A DNA stretch of 64,000 nucleotides from Candidatus Doudnabacteria bacterium RIFCSPHIGHO2_02_FULL_42_25. Lineage in GTDB: Bacteria; Patescibacteria; Doudnabacteria; UBA920; O2-02-FULL-48-8. This document shows positions 23,533-30,919 of the stretch, in pieces. How positions within the stretch are numbered: the first letter of the stretch is position 1; every line of letters begins with the position of its first letter. The translations under genes were made by a program, and so were the position numbers. The stretch lies in assembly GCA_001777665.1 (NCBI GenBank), contig MFEQ01000006.1:280654-344653 (forward strand). Reading direction: 5' to 3'. The notes under the pieces are model-generated. The model did no database searches. It worked only from the letters and a program-made list of their open reading frames with translations, and was not told the DNA's origin.

Positions 23533-24264
23533 TTAAATATTAATTATTAAAACAATTACAGCACTTCCGGAGATTAATTTTGATAAATAATTTAGAATCG
23601 ACATATTTTTCGCATAAGACATGCGCTTCGAACCCACGATCCCGATCACACCTTTTTTACCATTCTTGAGTTGAATATTTGAAACAACTAGACTCAAATC
23701 TTTCGGTACAGTGACTGGAGCTTCCCCGCCAATAAATGCTTCTGCGGAGACTTCTGAAGTTTTGATGAGTTTCGTCGCGTGATCGTCAATGTTTTCCAAA
23801 AGCTCGGCGACTTGCTTCATGGTCCTATTATCTGCAAATTCCGGTTCTCCGATGATGTGGGAAAGGCCTGTGGCAGATGTTTCGTTTGGAAGCAGGGTAA
23901 AAGCAGCTTGGCCGGAAACTTGAGAGATCAGGTTCGAGAGCGAACGCCCGAGCTGTTCATGCGAGGCTTGAAGTTTGATTAGTTCGCCCTTTAGCAGCCT
24001 GCGTTCTTTTTCTGACAATTCAAATCTCCGCATAAGCTCGTTTACGAAATAACGATATCCCTGATCAGTGGGTATCCTGCCTGCGGATTTGTGCGGCTGG
24101 TAGATATAGCCAGCTTTTTCCAAAGCAGCCATTTCATTGCGAATAGTTGCAGAAGACTCCCGAAAATTATATTTCTCGGCCAATTCTTTGGATCCGACTG
24201 GATTGGCCGTTTCTGAGTATTCTTTGACTATTGCAGCTAGTATTTTTTGAGCCCGTATTTCCAT
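23533..24264 (-). CDS. hrcA: Heat-shock repressor HrcA, short form
   Basis: The 243-aa repressor binds CIRCE. It has the N-terminal winged helix (RAQKILAAIVKEYSETANPV, SATIRNEMAALEKAGYIYQP, HKSAGRIPTDQGYRYFV) and the C-terminal GIVGSKRMSYAKNMSILNYL motif (GPxRMxY in relatives). The usual length is about 340 aa, so roughly 100 residues of the middle domain are missing while both ends are intact. It is the first gene of the operon, directly behind two CIRCE sites. Confidence 0.93.
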   Translation of the reverse strand: MEIRAQKILAAIVKEYSETANPVGSKELAEKYNFRESSATIRNEMAALEKAGYIYQPHKSAGRIPTDQGYRYFVNELMRRFELSEKERRLLKGELIKLQASHEQLGRSLSNLISQVSGQAAFTLLPNETSATGLSHIIGEPEFADNRTMKQVAELLENIDDHATKLIKTSEVSAEAFIGGEAPVTVPKDLSLVVSNIQLKNGKKGVIGIVGSKRMSYAKNMSILNYLSKLISGSAVIVLIINI

Positions 24265-24267
24265 ACA

Positions 24268-24333
24268 TTAGCACTTAAACGAATTGAGTGCTAAGTCATT
24301 ATAAAATTAGCACTCAACCCTGTCAAGTGCTAA
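24268..24333 (-). promoter_or_regulatory. Heat-shock promoter with two CIRCE operators
   Basis: CIRCE sites (TTAGCACT(C/T)-N9-(G/A)AGTGCTAA) lie at 24268-24294 and 24307-24333. Between and within them on the minus strand is a perfect promoter: TTGACA (24321-24326), 17-bp spacer, TATAAT (24298-24303). One operator covers -35 and spacer, the other the transcription start and leader. Confidence 0.97.
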
Positions 24334-24337
24334 GATC

Positions 24338-24442
24338 GCTCGGACAGATTGTAAAATTACCGACCGTAAAATTCTGCTGAATTTTCGGCCTATGCGCTCG
24401 CACCGTCGTGCTGCGCGAATTAATTTTACAACTATCCTCGCT
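24338..24442 (-). repeat. 105-bp three-way-junction element, copy 3
   Basis: On the minus strand it runs from AGCGAGGATAG to TGTCCGAGC. It has the same architecture as the other two copies, with GCAC-GACG-GTGC in place of GGAC-GACG-GTCC. It starts 5 bp from the distal CIRCE and lies 54 bp from the GC-rich gene at 24497. Confidence 0.85.
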
Positions 24443-24496
24443 TAAGCATTTATTGGAATTATGCTAGAATTTAATTACACATGAGGAGGGTTCACT

Positions 24497-24733
24497 ATGA
24501 TCACACGGACCAAGGTTGCCGTAGGTGTTACCACCACGGTGGCCGGTATAGTGCTACTCAGCGTCATCTATGCACATCGGTACTCCCTCGACCCACGGCT
24601 GGTGATCGTGCCCCGCGAAGATCCACCCGAAGATGACTGGGGTCGACCATTCCCCGAATTCCCTCCAGAGCAACACAAACTAGGCTCACAGCTCCAAGCA
24701 GATCCGAGCGATCGTTGGTCGACAGTCCACTAG
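24497..24733 (+). CDS. Small membrane protein, GC-rich, unknown function
   Basis: The 78-aa product has one membrane helix (residues 6-26, KVAVGVTTTVAGIVLLSVIY) and a Pro/acidic tail (REDPPEDDWGRPFPEFPPEQ). GAGGAGGG lies 6 nt before ATG and a TGCTAGAAT extended -10 about 35 nt before it. The terminator follows at once, so it is a single-gene unit. Codon use is GC-rich, unlike the heat-shock genes next door. No family is recognised. Confidence 0.65.
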   Translation: MITRTKVAVGVTTTVAGIVLLSVIYAHRYSLDPRLVIVPREDPPEDDWGRPFPEFPPEQHKLGSQLQADPSDRWSTVH

Positions 24734-24752
24734 TCTCGCCGACTAGGCTTCC

Positions 24753-24786
24753 AGCTTCCCGCTTCCCCCACCGGAAGCTTTTTTTT
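24753..24786 (+). terminator. Terminator of the 78-aa gene
   Basis: AGCTTCC/GGAAGCT stem followed by eight T. Confidence 0.85.
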
Positions 24787-24824
24787 ATTTCACTAATTTA
24801 CCAGTAATACTTATCCCTTGTCCC

Positions 24825-25400
24825 TTACTTCTTGAGTTCGGCTATGACTATATACCTCTTCCACGCAGTACCAATTGGATAAGACGTTTGAAGTGTTAAT
24901 AAATACTTAGATTCATCTTGCTGCAACACTGACAGGTCTTTTGCATCCACGACTTTTTTCTCTTTGACTTCATAAGTATATCCGCGGCCAGCATGATCAC
25001 TGATGATAATTTTCGCGCCGATGTCGATATTTGGAAGAGTCGCAAACACAGTTTTATAGTCGCCTTTTGACCACAGGTAATCCGAGGAGTGACCGAAGAT
25101 ATAAACATTCCCAGATTCACCAGGAACTGCCGTGTCAGGAAAATGCACGACACCTTTTCTTAAATCTTCTTGAAACTTTTTCTCATCGTTGTCTGTGGCA
25201 TAGATAATCGGAGCTTTCACAGCCAGGGAATCGATAACCAGTAAATTCGGTTCAACTAAATTTTCATCCGTTGGCTCATTCGGTGTATTTTCAATTTTAC
25301 CAAAAAAAACATAATCTATGTTTTTATAAACATAGTCCCAGTTTAGGACTACGATAATAGCCACGAGTAAAAAAAGTACTTTAAAAATATATTTAATCAT
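24825..25400 (-). CDS. Sortase-like protein with Ser in place of the catalytic Cys
   Basis: The 191-aa protein has an N-terminal membrane helix (3-20) and a sortase beta-barrel: IDSLAVKAPIIYA, NVYIFGHSS (His104), YTYEVKEKKVV, LLTLQTSYP and WKRYIV (Arg182). The signature TLxTC reads TLQTS, so position 173 is Ser (codon TCT) where the transpeptidase Cys should be. Sortases attach LPXTG proteins to the wall. The next gene encodes a protein ending in LPRTG. A -10 box (TATAAT, 25415-25420) adjoins the upstream terminator. It may be inactive, use Ser, or have another role. Confidence 0.85.
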   Translation of the reverse strand: MIKYIFKVLFLLVAIIVVLNWDYVYKNIDYVFFGKIENTPNEPTDENLVEPNLLVIDSLAVKAPIIYATDNDEKKFQEDLRKGVVHFPDTAVPGESGNVYIFGHSSDYLWSKGDYKTVFATLPNIDIGAKIIISDHAGRGYTYEVKEKKVVDAKDLSVLQQDESKYLLTLQTSYPIGTAWKRYIVIAELKK

Positions 25401-25421
25401 GAGTTTATTTTAGCATTATAA

Positions 25422-25445
25422 AAAGCCCCCGCACATGGGGGCTTT
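25422..25445 (-). terminator. Terminator after the LPXTG protein gene
   Basis: AAAGCCCCC/GGGGGCTTT stem with T run on the minus strand. The sortase -10 box lies directly downstream. Confidence 0.88.
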
Positions 25446-25450
25446 AAAAT

Positions 25451-27187
25451 TTATACTTTTACTACTTTTAGTCTTTTTCTTCCGAGCAATACTACTGGTA
25501 CTAGTAATAGTCCTAGTAAGTCTGCGTAGATATTCGGATTAACTCCGGTTCGAGGAAGTTCAGTCGTAGCTCCCAAAATCTGGGGGGTCGGACTTGGACT
25601 TGCAGCTGGACTTGGAGTTGGTCCGCCAGCTGGCGGAGGTGTCGGACTTGGAGGAACTGGGCCTGGCCCTGAAGCTCCACTACTCGAACCACCGCCCCCG
25701 CCGCCTCCACCGCCCCCGCCGCCACCTGGATTACCACCTACGTCATTCAAGGTAAAGTGGGCGTTGAGAGTAATATCACCATTGATAGTAACCTGACAAG
25801 GTGTAGTTGGTCCTAGACAAGTATTGGCCGCAGGAGCCCCACTAGTCACTGACCAGCTGTTATCGAAATTCGAGCCTTCATCAGCAGTAGCGGTTAAGCT
25901 AACTACTGTTCCTTCATCATAAACTTGAGCACAATTATTTGCTTCGCCATTGCTGTCGCAAAGAATCAATTCATCATCGTCAGTAACTACACCTTCCCCA
26001 TCGCCACTCGTGGTTATAGTCAAAGTGAATTGAAGCGGGCCCCCACTGCCTTCATCTTCTTCGAAAACTACTGAAACATTTTTGTTAGAATCCATAGTTA
26101 AAGTACAGACTGTGGTGGTTTCCGCGGCACAGTCGCCGCCCCAGCTGACAAAATGCCAACCAGCATCAGCAGTTGCGGTCAAAGTCACGACTGTATTTTC
26201 ATTATAAACATCATCGCAGTCAGTGGCTTCACAATCAATACTACCAACATCAGAACCTGCAGAACCATCCCCTGTGACGTCAGTCACGGTCAGCGTGTAC
26301 TGAATAGGTTCATGGACAATTTCGTTACAAACGCCATCATGGTCAGAATCTTCGTAGCCTTCAGGAATTACAACTTGAATTCCTTCAAGATTAGTACAAA
26401 GATCTGGATGTGGTTCTTCTTCTGTAAAAGTGTTTACTATGGTACAGCTAGCTGAACCATTGGAGCTGACTTCAACACTATCACAATTATTACTAGTCTG
26501 ACTCCAATTATTATTTGGAACTGAAATTTCAGATACAGTATAAGTACCAGGAGCCAATGTCAAAACTTCACTACCAATACCTCCATCAGTTTCGATAGTG
26601 AAATTATCGTCAGTACCCGTGGTGTAGGAAAAACCAAAAGTCCCATTAGCGTTATGGGTTTCTTTGATCACTCTCAAAGTTCCGTTATAAAAACAAGAGC
26701 CGTCATCTTCTGTAGCTTCCTCATCAAAATTCAGAGCAGAACCATCAGTACAACCGAGCACTGGATCTGGCTCGCCATCGCCATCACATGCTCCTTCATT
26801 CCAAATATCTTCGTTGACATCATTCCAATTTTTTCCAGGATAGGAACCAACACTATTACCGTCTTGGTAGTGGAATGGCGGAATAATGTCATTGATATGG
26901 CCATCGTGCCCAGTGATAGCACTGTTTACAGAAACATCTCCTGAAGACTTATAAGCATCAGATGCATCCCAGTGACAAAGTGCAATTTTCTTCATCACTG
27001 CCCCGCCAAATGGATCATGATCAGCAGTAGCCATTAACGGGGACATAGCTAAAACTAGCATGGCGATGACCATACCTGCATGCAAAAATTTGATGTTGCT
27101 TTGGCTGTTAACTTTTGATTTTCGAGCGACTCGGACTCGCCCTTTACTCTGGGACCGAACTAGTTTTTTCTTGGAAGTACTGCGCAT
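25451..27187 (-). CDS. LPXTG-anchored multidomain surface protein
   Basis: The product (about 578 aa from the ATG at 27187; an upstream ATG at 27253 is possible) has a basic N-terminus and signal helix, a GCTDGSALNFDEEATEDDGS motif, a SpaA-like prealbumin domain (GTLRVIKETHNANGTFGFSY ... SCTIVNTF), two bacterial InlB-type beta repeats (YTLTVTDVTGDGSAGS ... GWHFVSWGGDC; FTLTITTSGDGEG ...), a Gly run, a Pro-rich spacer with the PPAGG palindrome, then LPRTG, a membrane helix and RKR. This is a classic sortase substrate displayed on the cell wall. The adjacent sortase is the likely partner. Confidence 0.9.
   Translation of the reverse strand: MRSTSKKKLVRSQSKGRVRVARKSKVNSQSNIKFLHAGMVIAMLVLAMSPLMATADHDPFGGAVMKKIALCHWDASDAYKSSGDVSVNSAITGHDGHINDIIPPFHYQDGNSVGSYPGKNWNDVNEDIWNEGACDGDGEPDPVLGCTDGSALNFDEEATEDDGSCFYNGTLRVIKETHNANGTFGFSYTTGTDDNFTIETDGGIGSEVLTLAPGTYTVSEISVPNNNWSQTSNNCDSVEVSSNGSASCTIVNTFTEEEPHPDLCTNLEGIQVVIPEGYEDSDHDGVCNEIVHEPIQYTLTVTDVTGDGSAGSDVGSIDCEATDCDDVYNENTVVTLTATADAGWHFVSWGGDCAAETTTVCTLTMDSNKNVSVVFEEDEGSGGPLQFTLTITTSGDGEGVVTDDDELILCDSNGEANNCAQVYDEGTVVSLTATADEGSNFDNSWSVTSGAPAANTCLGPTTPCQVTINGDITLNAHFTLNDVGGNPGGGGGGGGGGGGGSSSGASGPGPVPPSPTPPPAGGPTPSPAASPSPTPQILGATTELPRTGVNPNIYADLLGLLLVPVVLLGRKRLKVVKV
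25622..25637. repeat. 16-bp PPAGG palindrome, copy 2
   Basis: Exact TCCGCCAGCTGGCGGA in the Pro-rich wall spacer, again read as PPAGG. Confidence 0.9.
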
Positions 27188-27275
27188 AGAGTTTTGACCT
27201 TTCTTTTCGCCAACTGGCGAATTAATTTTAACTGTAGACTGTAGCCTAAGCAATGTAAATTGTCAAGACTGACAA

Positions 27276-27303
27276 AAAAACCGCTCTTTTCGAGCGGTTT
27301 TTG
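27276..27303 (-). terminator. Terminator after the S-layer-like gene
   Basis: AAAACCGCTC/GAGCGGTTTT stem, loop TTTTC, T run on the minus strand. Confidence 0.9.
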
Positions 27304-27314
27304 TGGATTTCGAG

Positions 27315-28826
27315 CTATTGGTTAACGTTTGAAATCGGTAAACCGATTACATACGCGAACCGACCACAATCTACAACCACGAGATGGCTGAAGCTGTGCC
27401 CTCGTTCCTCAAACACGCTAGCACTTGGGAATGGGAAACGAGTGTTGTTTTTCACTTCAAACACTGCAGCAGAATTGCCGCACTTGATGATCGATCCATC
27501 TGGATGCGAGTCATTTTCAGTGATAGCTGCATCAGTACTCATGGTTCCGAGATCAGAATCAGAAATTTTCTTGACTTGTCCGAAGGCAAATCCGAGTCTT
27601 CGGAAAGCGTTTTCAGATGTAAATCCTTTTTTCTTACCTTTGTTGGTGACAAACCAAACTGTCGCATCAGTTCCTTGAACCAGTGTTCCACCAGCTGGTA
27701 GTGCTGGTAAGTCAGTTACTGGAATTCCTGTAGGAGCAGAGGCAAGTACAGTGATGTTTTGAAATTTATGACCGCGAGCATGGAAAACTGCAGCACCACG
27801 GAAGGGCTTCAGTCTGCAAGCAGCAGCCAGATAGACAGTTGGGCTATCCCCAATTTTGTAGAGTCGGCCATTTCTAATTCCTTGACCGCAATTTTTTCCC
27901 GTTTCTTCTTCTTCCTCATCCCCATCCTCGTCATCATCGTCAGAAGGAGGTGTAACTACTGTACCACCGAAGTCACCTGTGATAGCAGGGTCGCCAGTGG
28001 CATTATTATTGGCAGCATCTTTGATCACTGAACCTGTGACAGTGACAGTATCACCGACTGCAACTGTTGGCACTGAAGTACCAGCTGAAAGAACAATAAC
28101 CAGCTCAGTACCAGCAGTATTCCATGTCGCAGATCCGAGAGCACCAGCGCCATCTTTCCATGAATGTGTATTGTTTAAGACCAATACCGTATCAATATTA
28201 GCAGCATCGATCGTGGCTTTGTTAGTCGCTTCACCAAAAGTCAGCAATACTCGGTCGCCGGCTTCCAGAGCAGCTGTTCCACCTGTGTTTTGGGCCACTG
28301 CTGTAGTCAGCACTGGACCTGCACTATCCGCATTGATCGCAGCTGTAGTAACAGCAACAACCGTCGGCGAATTGGCAGAGGTGACAATTCCGTCTGTAGC
28401 TAACGTTACTGTGACGCTATCTGGACTAGCCCATCCAGTAGCAGCAGTTTTCAAAACTACAAAAAACTTTCCAGCAGCATTGTTGGAAGCTGTAGTAACT
28501 GTAGTTACACTCCCGATGTTCACGGTAGTGTTGCTGCCCGCGAGCATGTCTCCTGAATCAAATGAACCATCACCATCGTCCATAAATACTGAAACGTTGG
28601 CAAGGTCAGCAGAAACAGCAGTGGCACTGTCCACAGTGACTGCTACAGAAGATAAGGTTTCAGCAGCATCAGCTGTAAAGGTGAACTCAATCACGGCTTT
28701 TTCGCTATCTGCAGCTACAGCAGTAGCTGAGGTGACCAGTGAGGTCGGACCCACACTGACTGAAACAGCAGCTAAAGCTACACCTGCGACAAGAAACAAC
28801 CCCCCTAAAATCGCAAATTTCTTCAT
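27315..28826 (-). CDS. Secreted S-layer-like protein with three C-terminal repeats
   Basis: The 503-aa protein starts MKKFAILGGLFLVAGVALAA, a clear signal peptide. Next come Ala/Thr/Val-rich beta domains, an Ig-like region (AALEAGDRVLLTFGEAT), an acidic linker (DDDDEDGDEEEEE) and three copies of a repeat of about 45 aa: GRLYKIGDSPTVYLAAA...FHARGHKF, GTLVQGTDATVWFVTNK...FRRLGFAF, GSIIKCGNSAAVFEVKN...FEERGHSF. The repeat resembles modules at the C-ends of other Patescibacterial surface proteins. No wall-sorting signal is present. ATG 28826 is chosen for the signal peptide; AAGGAAAA and two TATAAT boxes lie upstream. Confidence 0.8.
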   Translation of the reverse strand: MKKFAILGGLFLVAGVALAAVSVSVGPTSLVTSATAVAADSEKAVIEFTFTADAAETLSSVAVTVDSATAVSADLANVSVFMDDGDGSFDSGDMLAGSNTTVNIGSVTTVTTASNNAAGKFFVVLKTAATGWASPDSVTVTLATDGIVTSANSPTVVAVTTAAINADSAGPVLTTAVAQNTGGTAALEAGDRVLLTFGEATNKATIDAANIDTVLVLNNTHSWKDGAGALGSATWNTAGTELVIVLSAGTSVPTVAVGDTVTVTGSVIKDAANNNATGDPAITGDFGGTVVTPPSDDDDEDGDEEEEETGKNCGQGIRNGRLYKIGDSPTVYLAAACRLKPFRGAAVFHARGHKFQNITVLASAPTGIPVTDLPALPAGGTLVQGTDATVWFVTNKGKKKGFTSENAFRRLGFAFGQVKKISDSDLGTMSTDAAITENDSHPDGSIIKCGNSAAVFEVKNNTRFPFPSASVFEERGHSFSHLVVVDCGRFAYVIGLPISNVNQ

Positions 28827-28898
28827 ATTTTCCTTATTAATGATATTAATATTATAGTACATATTATAATCGTTTGTCATCAGATGTTCGTTACATGG

Positions 28899-28904
28899 TA
28901 TAAT
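28899..28904 (+). promoter_or_regulatory. Extended -10 box of the pilin gene
   Basis: TGGTATAAT, 8 nt before the ATG, giving a leader of one or two bases. Confidence 0.65.
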
Positions 28905-28912
28905 TAACCCAA

Positions 28913-29422
28913 ATGCCCTCATTTTTAAGAAACAAAAACCAAGGATTTATCCAGCACCACTTTTCTTTTGGAAAAGTGGTGACTGGATTTACACTGATAG
29001 AACTACTCGTAGTCATTGCGGTTATCGGGATTTTAGCTGCGGTAGTTTTGGTTGCTATGCAACAATCGAGAATTAAAGCGCGAGATGCCGTACGTAAAGA
29101 TCAAATTCAAACAATCAGAAGAGCTTTGGAGATTCATCGGTTTGAAACCGGAGCCTATCCAAATGGCGGAGCAGTAGGGGGTCCGAACAATGAAACTGAT
29201 ATTCAAAATCTCGCGGGATTCCTTGTTCCGAACTATCTCAAATCCATCCCAAATGATCCGAAAAATTCACCACAAAATTACAGGTATGTCTGGCGGCAGG
29301 CGGGAGCCGCGATGGGATTGTTTGTTCCATTTAGCAATGACGGTGGGACGAGCTGTAAAATTGTCACCCCAGGTGCTCAAGCTAATTGGTTTGGCAACGG
29401 CACCCCAATTTGTAATTTTTAA
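28913..29422 (+). CDS. Type IV pilin-like protein
   Basis: The 169-aa protein carries the prepilin signature GFTLIELLVVIAVIGILAAV near residue 25, the cleavage site followed by the assembly helix, then a small globular domain (ARDAVRKDQIQTIRRALEIH, IPNDPKN). Its leader before the cleavage site is about 24 aa and includes QHHFSFGKVVTG encoded by a perfect 10-bp hairpin (ACCACTTTTC/GAAAAGTGGT). It is divergent from the S-layer-like gene and followed 3 bp later by the cupredoxin gene. Pilins of this type form uptake or adhesion fibres. Confidence 0.88.
   Translation: MPSFLRNKNQGFIQHHFSFGKVVTGFTLIELLVVIAVIGILAAVVLVAMQQSRIKARDAVRKDQIQTIRRALEIHRFETGAYPNGGAVGGPNNETDIQNLAGFLVPNYLKSIPNDPKNSPQNYRYVWRQAGAAMGLFVPFSNDGGTSCKIVTPGAQANWFGNGTPICNF
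28951..28986. repeat. Hairpin within the prepilin leader
   Basis: CCAGCACCACTTTTC faces GAAAAGTGGTGACTGG around TTTTG, in frame in the pilin leader sequence. Confidence 0.7.
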
Positions 29423-29425
29423 CTT

Positions 29426-29968
29426 ATGTCCTCCAGGGTATTCGCTTTACTATGTCTAATAGTTTTAATGCTCGTTGCCGGATTTTTCTTTGTGCAGCAA
29501 TATGATCAAAATAACCCAGCTGATGTTATAGTCACGCCTACGCCAGAAGCAACTCCACTTCCCTCACCGCAACCAATCACATCTCCGACGCCGCCTCCGA
29601 GTATTACTCCAACTCCAGAACCAACCCCCACGCCGACGCCGACGCCAACCCCGACTCCAGAACCCATACCTACTCCAACCCCGCCACCTACCCCCAAAAC
29701 TGTCACTGTTTATATGAACAATAACACCTTTAACCCCTCTAACCTCACGATCAACAAAGGTGACACTGTCAAATTCGTGAACGATGACGATGTCTCCCAC
29801 TGGCCAGCATCAAGTCCCCATCCCACGCACACTACTTATCCTGAATTTGATTCAAGCAGACCCATAGCCGCTGGCGGAAGCTGGTCATTCACTTTCACCT
29901 ATGTCGGGGCTTGGAGTTATCACTGCCATCTCCATCCCAGTATGTCAGGATTTATTACTGTCCAATAA
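29426..29968 (+). CDS. Membrane-anchored cupredoxin (plastocyanin-like)
   Basis: The 180-aa protein has an N-terminal helix (5-22), a long Pro/Thr spacer (about 35-88) and a blue-copper domain: TVYMNNNTFNPSNLTINKGD, VSHW with the first His ligand, then YHCHLHPSM with Cys, His and Met ligands. It would bind one copper for electron transfer or copper handling outside the membrane. It follows the pilin gene by 3 bp in one operon. Confidence 0.9.
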   Translation: MSSRVFALLCLIVLMLVAGFFFVQQYDQNNPADVIVTPTPEATPLPSPQPITSPTPPPSITPTPEPTPTPTPTPTPTPEPIPTPTPPPTPKTVTVYMNNNTFNPSNLTINKGDTVKFVNDDDVSHWPASSPHPTHTTYPEFDSSRPIAAGGSWSFTFTYVGAWSYHCHLHPSMSGFITVQ

Positions 29969-29986
29969 AAAATTTCACTTTAAAAA

Positions 29987-30012
29987 TAGCCCGGTCACCC
30001 GAGCTGTTTTTA
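29987..30012. terminator. Bidirectional terminator between converging operons
   Basis: AGCCCGG/CCGAGCT stem with T runs both ways, ending the cupredoxin operon and the TasA-like operon. Confidence 0.7.
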
Positions 30013-30013
30013 A

Positions 30014-30919
30014 TTATTTATTCTTTTTCTTGTTATTATCATTACTCGTGCTTTGGATTACAGAAGGCCCGGCAAGTCCTGAATTATTCCCGAGTGGACA
30101 CGGATCTTGCAAATCTTCGTATTTGTCCTTCAGTGTATTATAAGCACCGTTTGATCCGGGATATACGGCTTGGAACTCACTTGTCACCTCTGCTGGTGTA
30201 TGTGGAAAGCCATCTATCGTTTTTGCATTGAGATAAGCAGACACAATAATTCTACCCAAAGCATTTAATCCACCGCCGCCCTGTTCCAAAACTTGCAGTA
30301 AAGACTTTCCTGGAAAAGCATCTTCTCCAAACACAGTCAGGAACAAAGTATTTGGGTAAATGCCATCACTGGTTGGGTAGCTCCCAAAGTGCTGTTCCTG
30401 CTTCCAATATCCAGGACTGCAACCTTGGACTGGAGGAATGACTGTAATTGTAATTTTACAGCCATAGTCCCCTCCCTCAATCACGATTTCCCCATCATGA
30501 TTTTGAGAGACATGTCCTTCTATTGCTGGAACATTAAATTTGACTTGCCAATGATCAGCTGGATCAGTTTCGGTCACTGTGGCCGAAACCAAAGTATCCG
30601 GTTCCACCGGCAAATCAATACTGGTTAAATCCAAAAATGGACACAAATTTTTTAGCCCGTCTACCGGATCCAATGTAGTAAAGTATTCAGCAAAATTATT
30701 ATCAGTATCCAGCTGAACCGTGTATGTCTCATCCACATTTTCACCAGGAAAGACAGTACCGAAAGGAATGGCAGTATGCGAAACTAAAATCACATCAACC
30801 GAGGCATTAACTTTTAACGTGCTGCTTTGAACCAAACTTAATCCAGACACCAACAACATAGTGACTATGAGTAAAGCCAAACGCTTGATAACTTTATTTC
30901 GAAAATTCTCAAATTGCAT
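30014..30919 (-). CDS. SipW-dependent TasA/camelysin-like protein with CSPGYWK domain
   Basis: The 301-aa protein has a signal helix (LALLIVTMLLVSGLSLV), the FGTVFPGE motif shared with the other TasA-like proteins of this operon, a beta domain to about 155, and a C-terminal module beginning GCSPGYWKQEQHFGSYP. CSPGYWK modules occur in exported proteins of several phyla and have no assigned role. Its start overlaps the preceding stop by 11 bp. It is the last gene of the operon. Confidence 0.75.
   Translation of the reverse strand: MQFENFRNKVIKRLALLIVTMLLVSGLSLVQSSTLKVNASVDVILVSHTAIPFGTVFPGENVDETYTVQLDTDNNFAEYFTTLDPVDGLKNLCPFLDLTSIDLPVEPDTLVSATVTETDPADHWQVKFNVPAIEGHVSQNHDGEIVIEGGDYGCKITITVIPPVQGCSPGYWKQEQHFGSYPTSDGIYPNTLFLTVFGEDAFPGKSLLQVLEQGGGGLNALGRIIVSAYLNAKTIDGFPHTPAEVTSEFQAVYPGSNGAYNTLKDKYEDLQDPCPLGNNSGLAGPSVIQSTSNDNNKKKNK

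Noticed and set aside
27979..28857. 292-codon plus-strand ORF opposite the S-layer-like gene
   Set aside because: The minus-strand gene has a signal peptide, promoter and repeats. The plus frame is Ala/Val/Thr-rich because it mirrors the codon bias.
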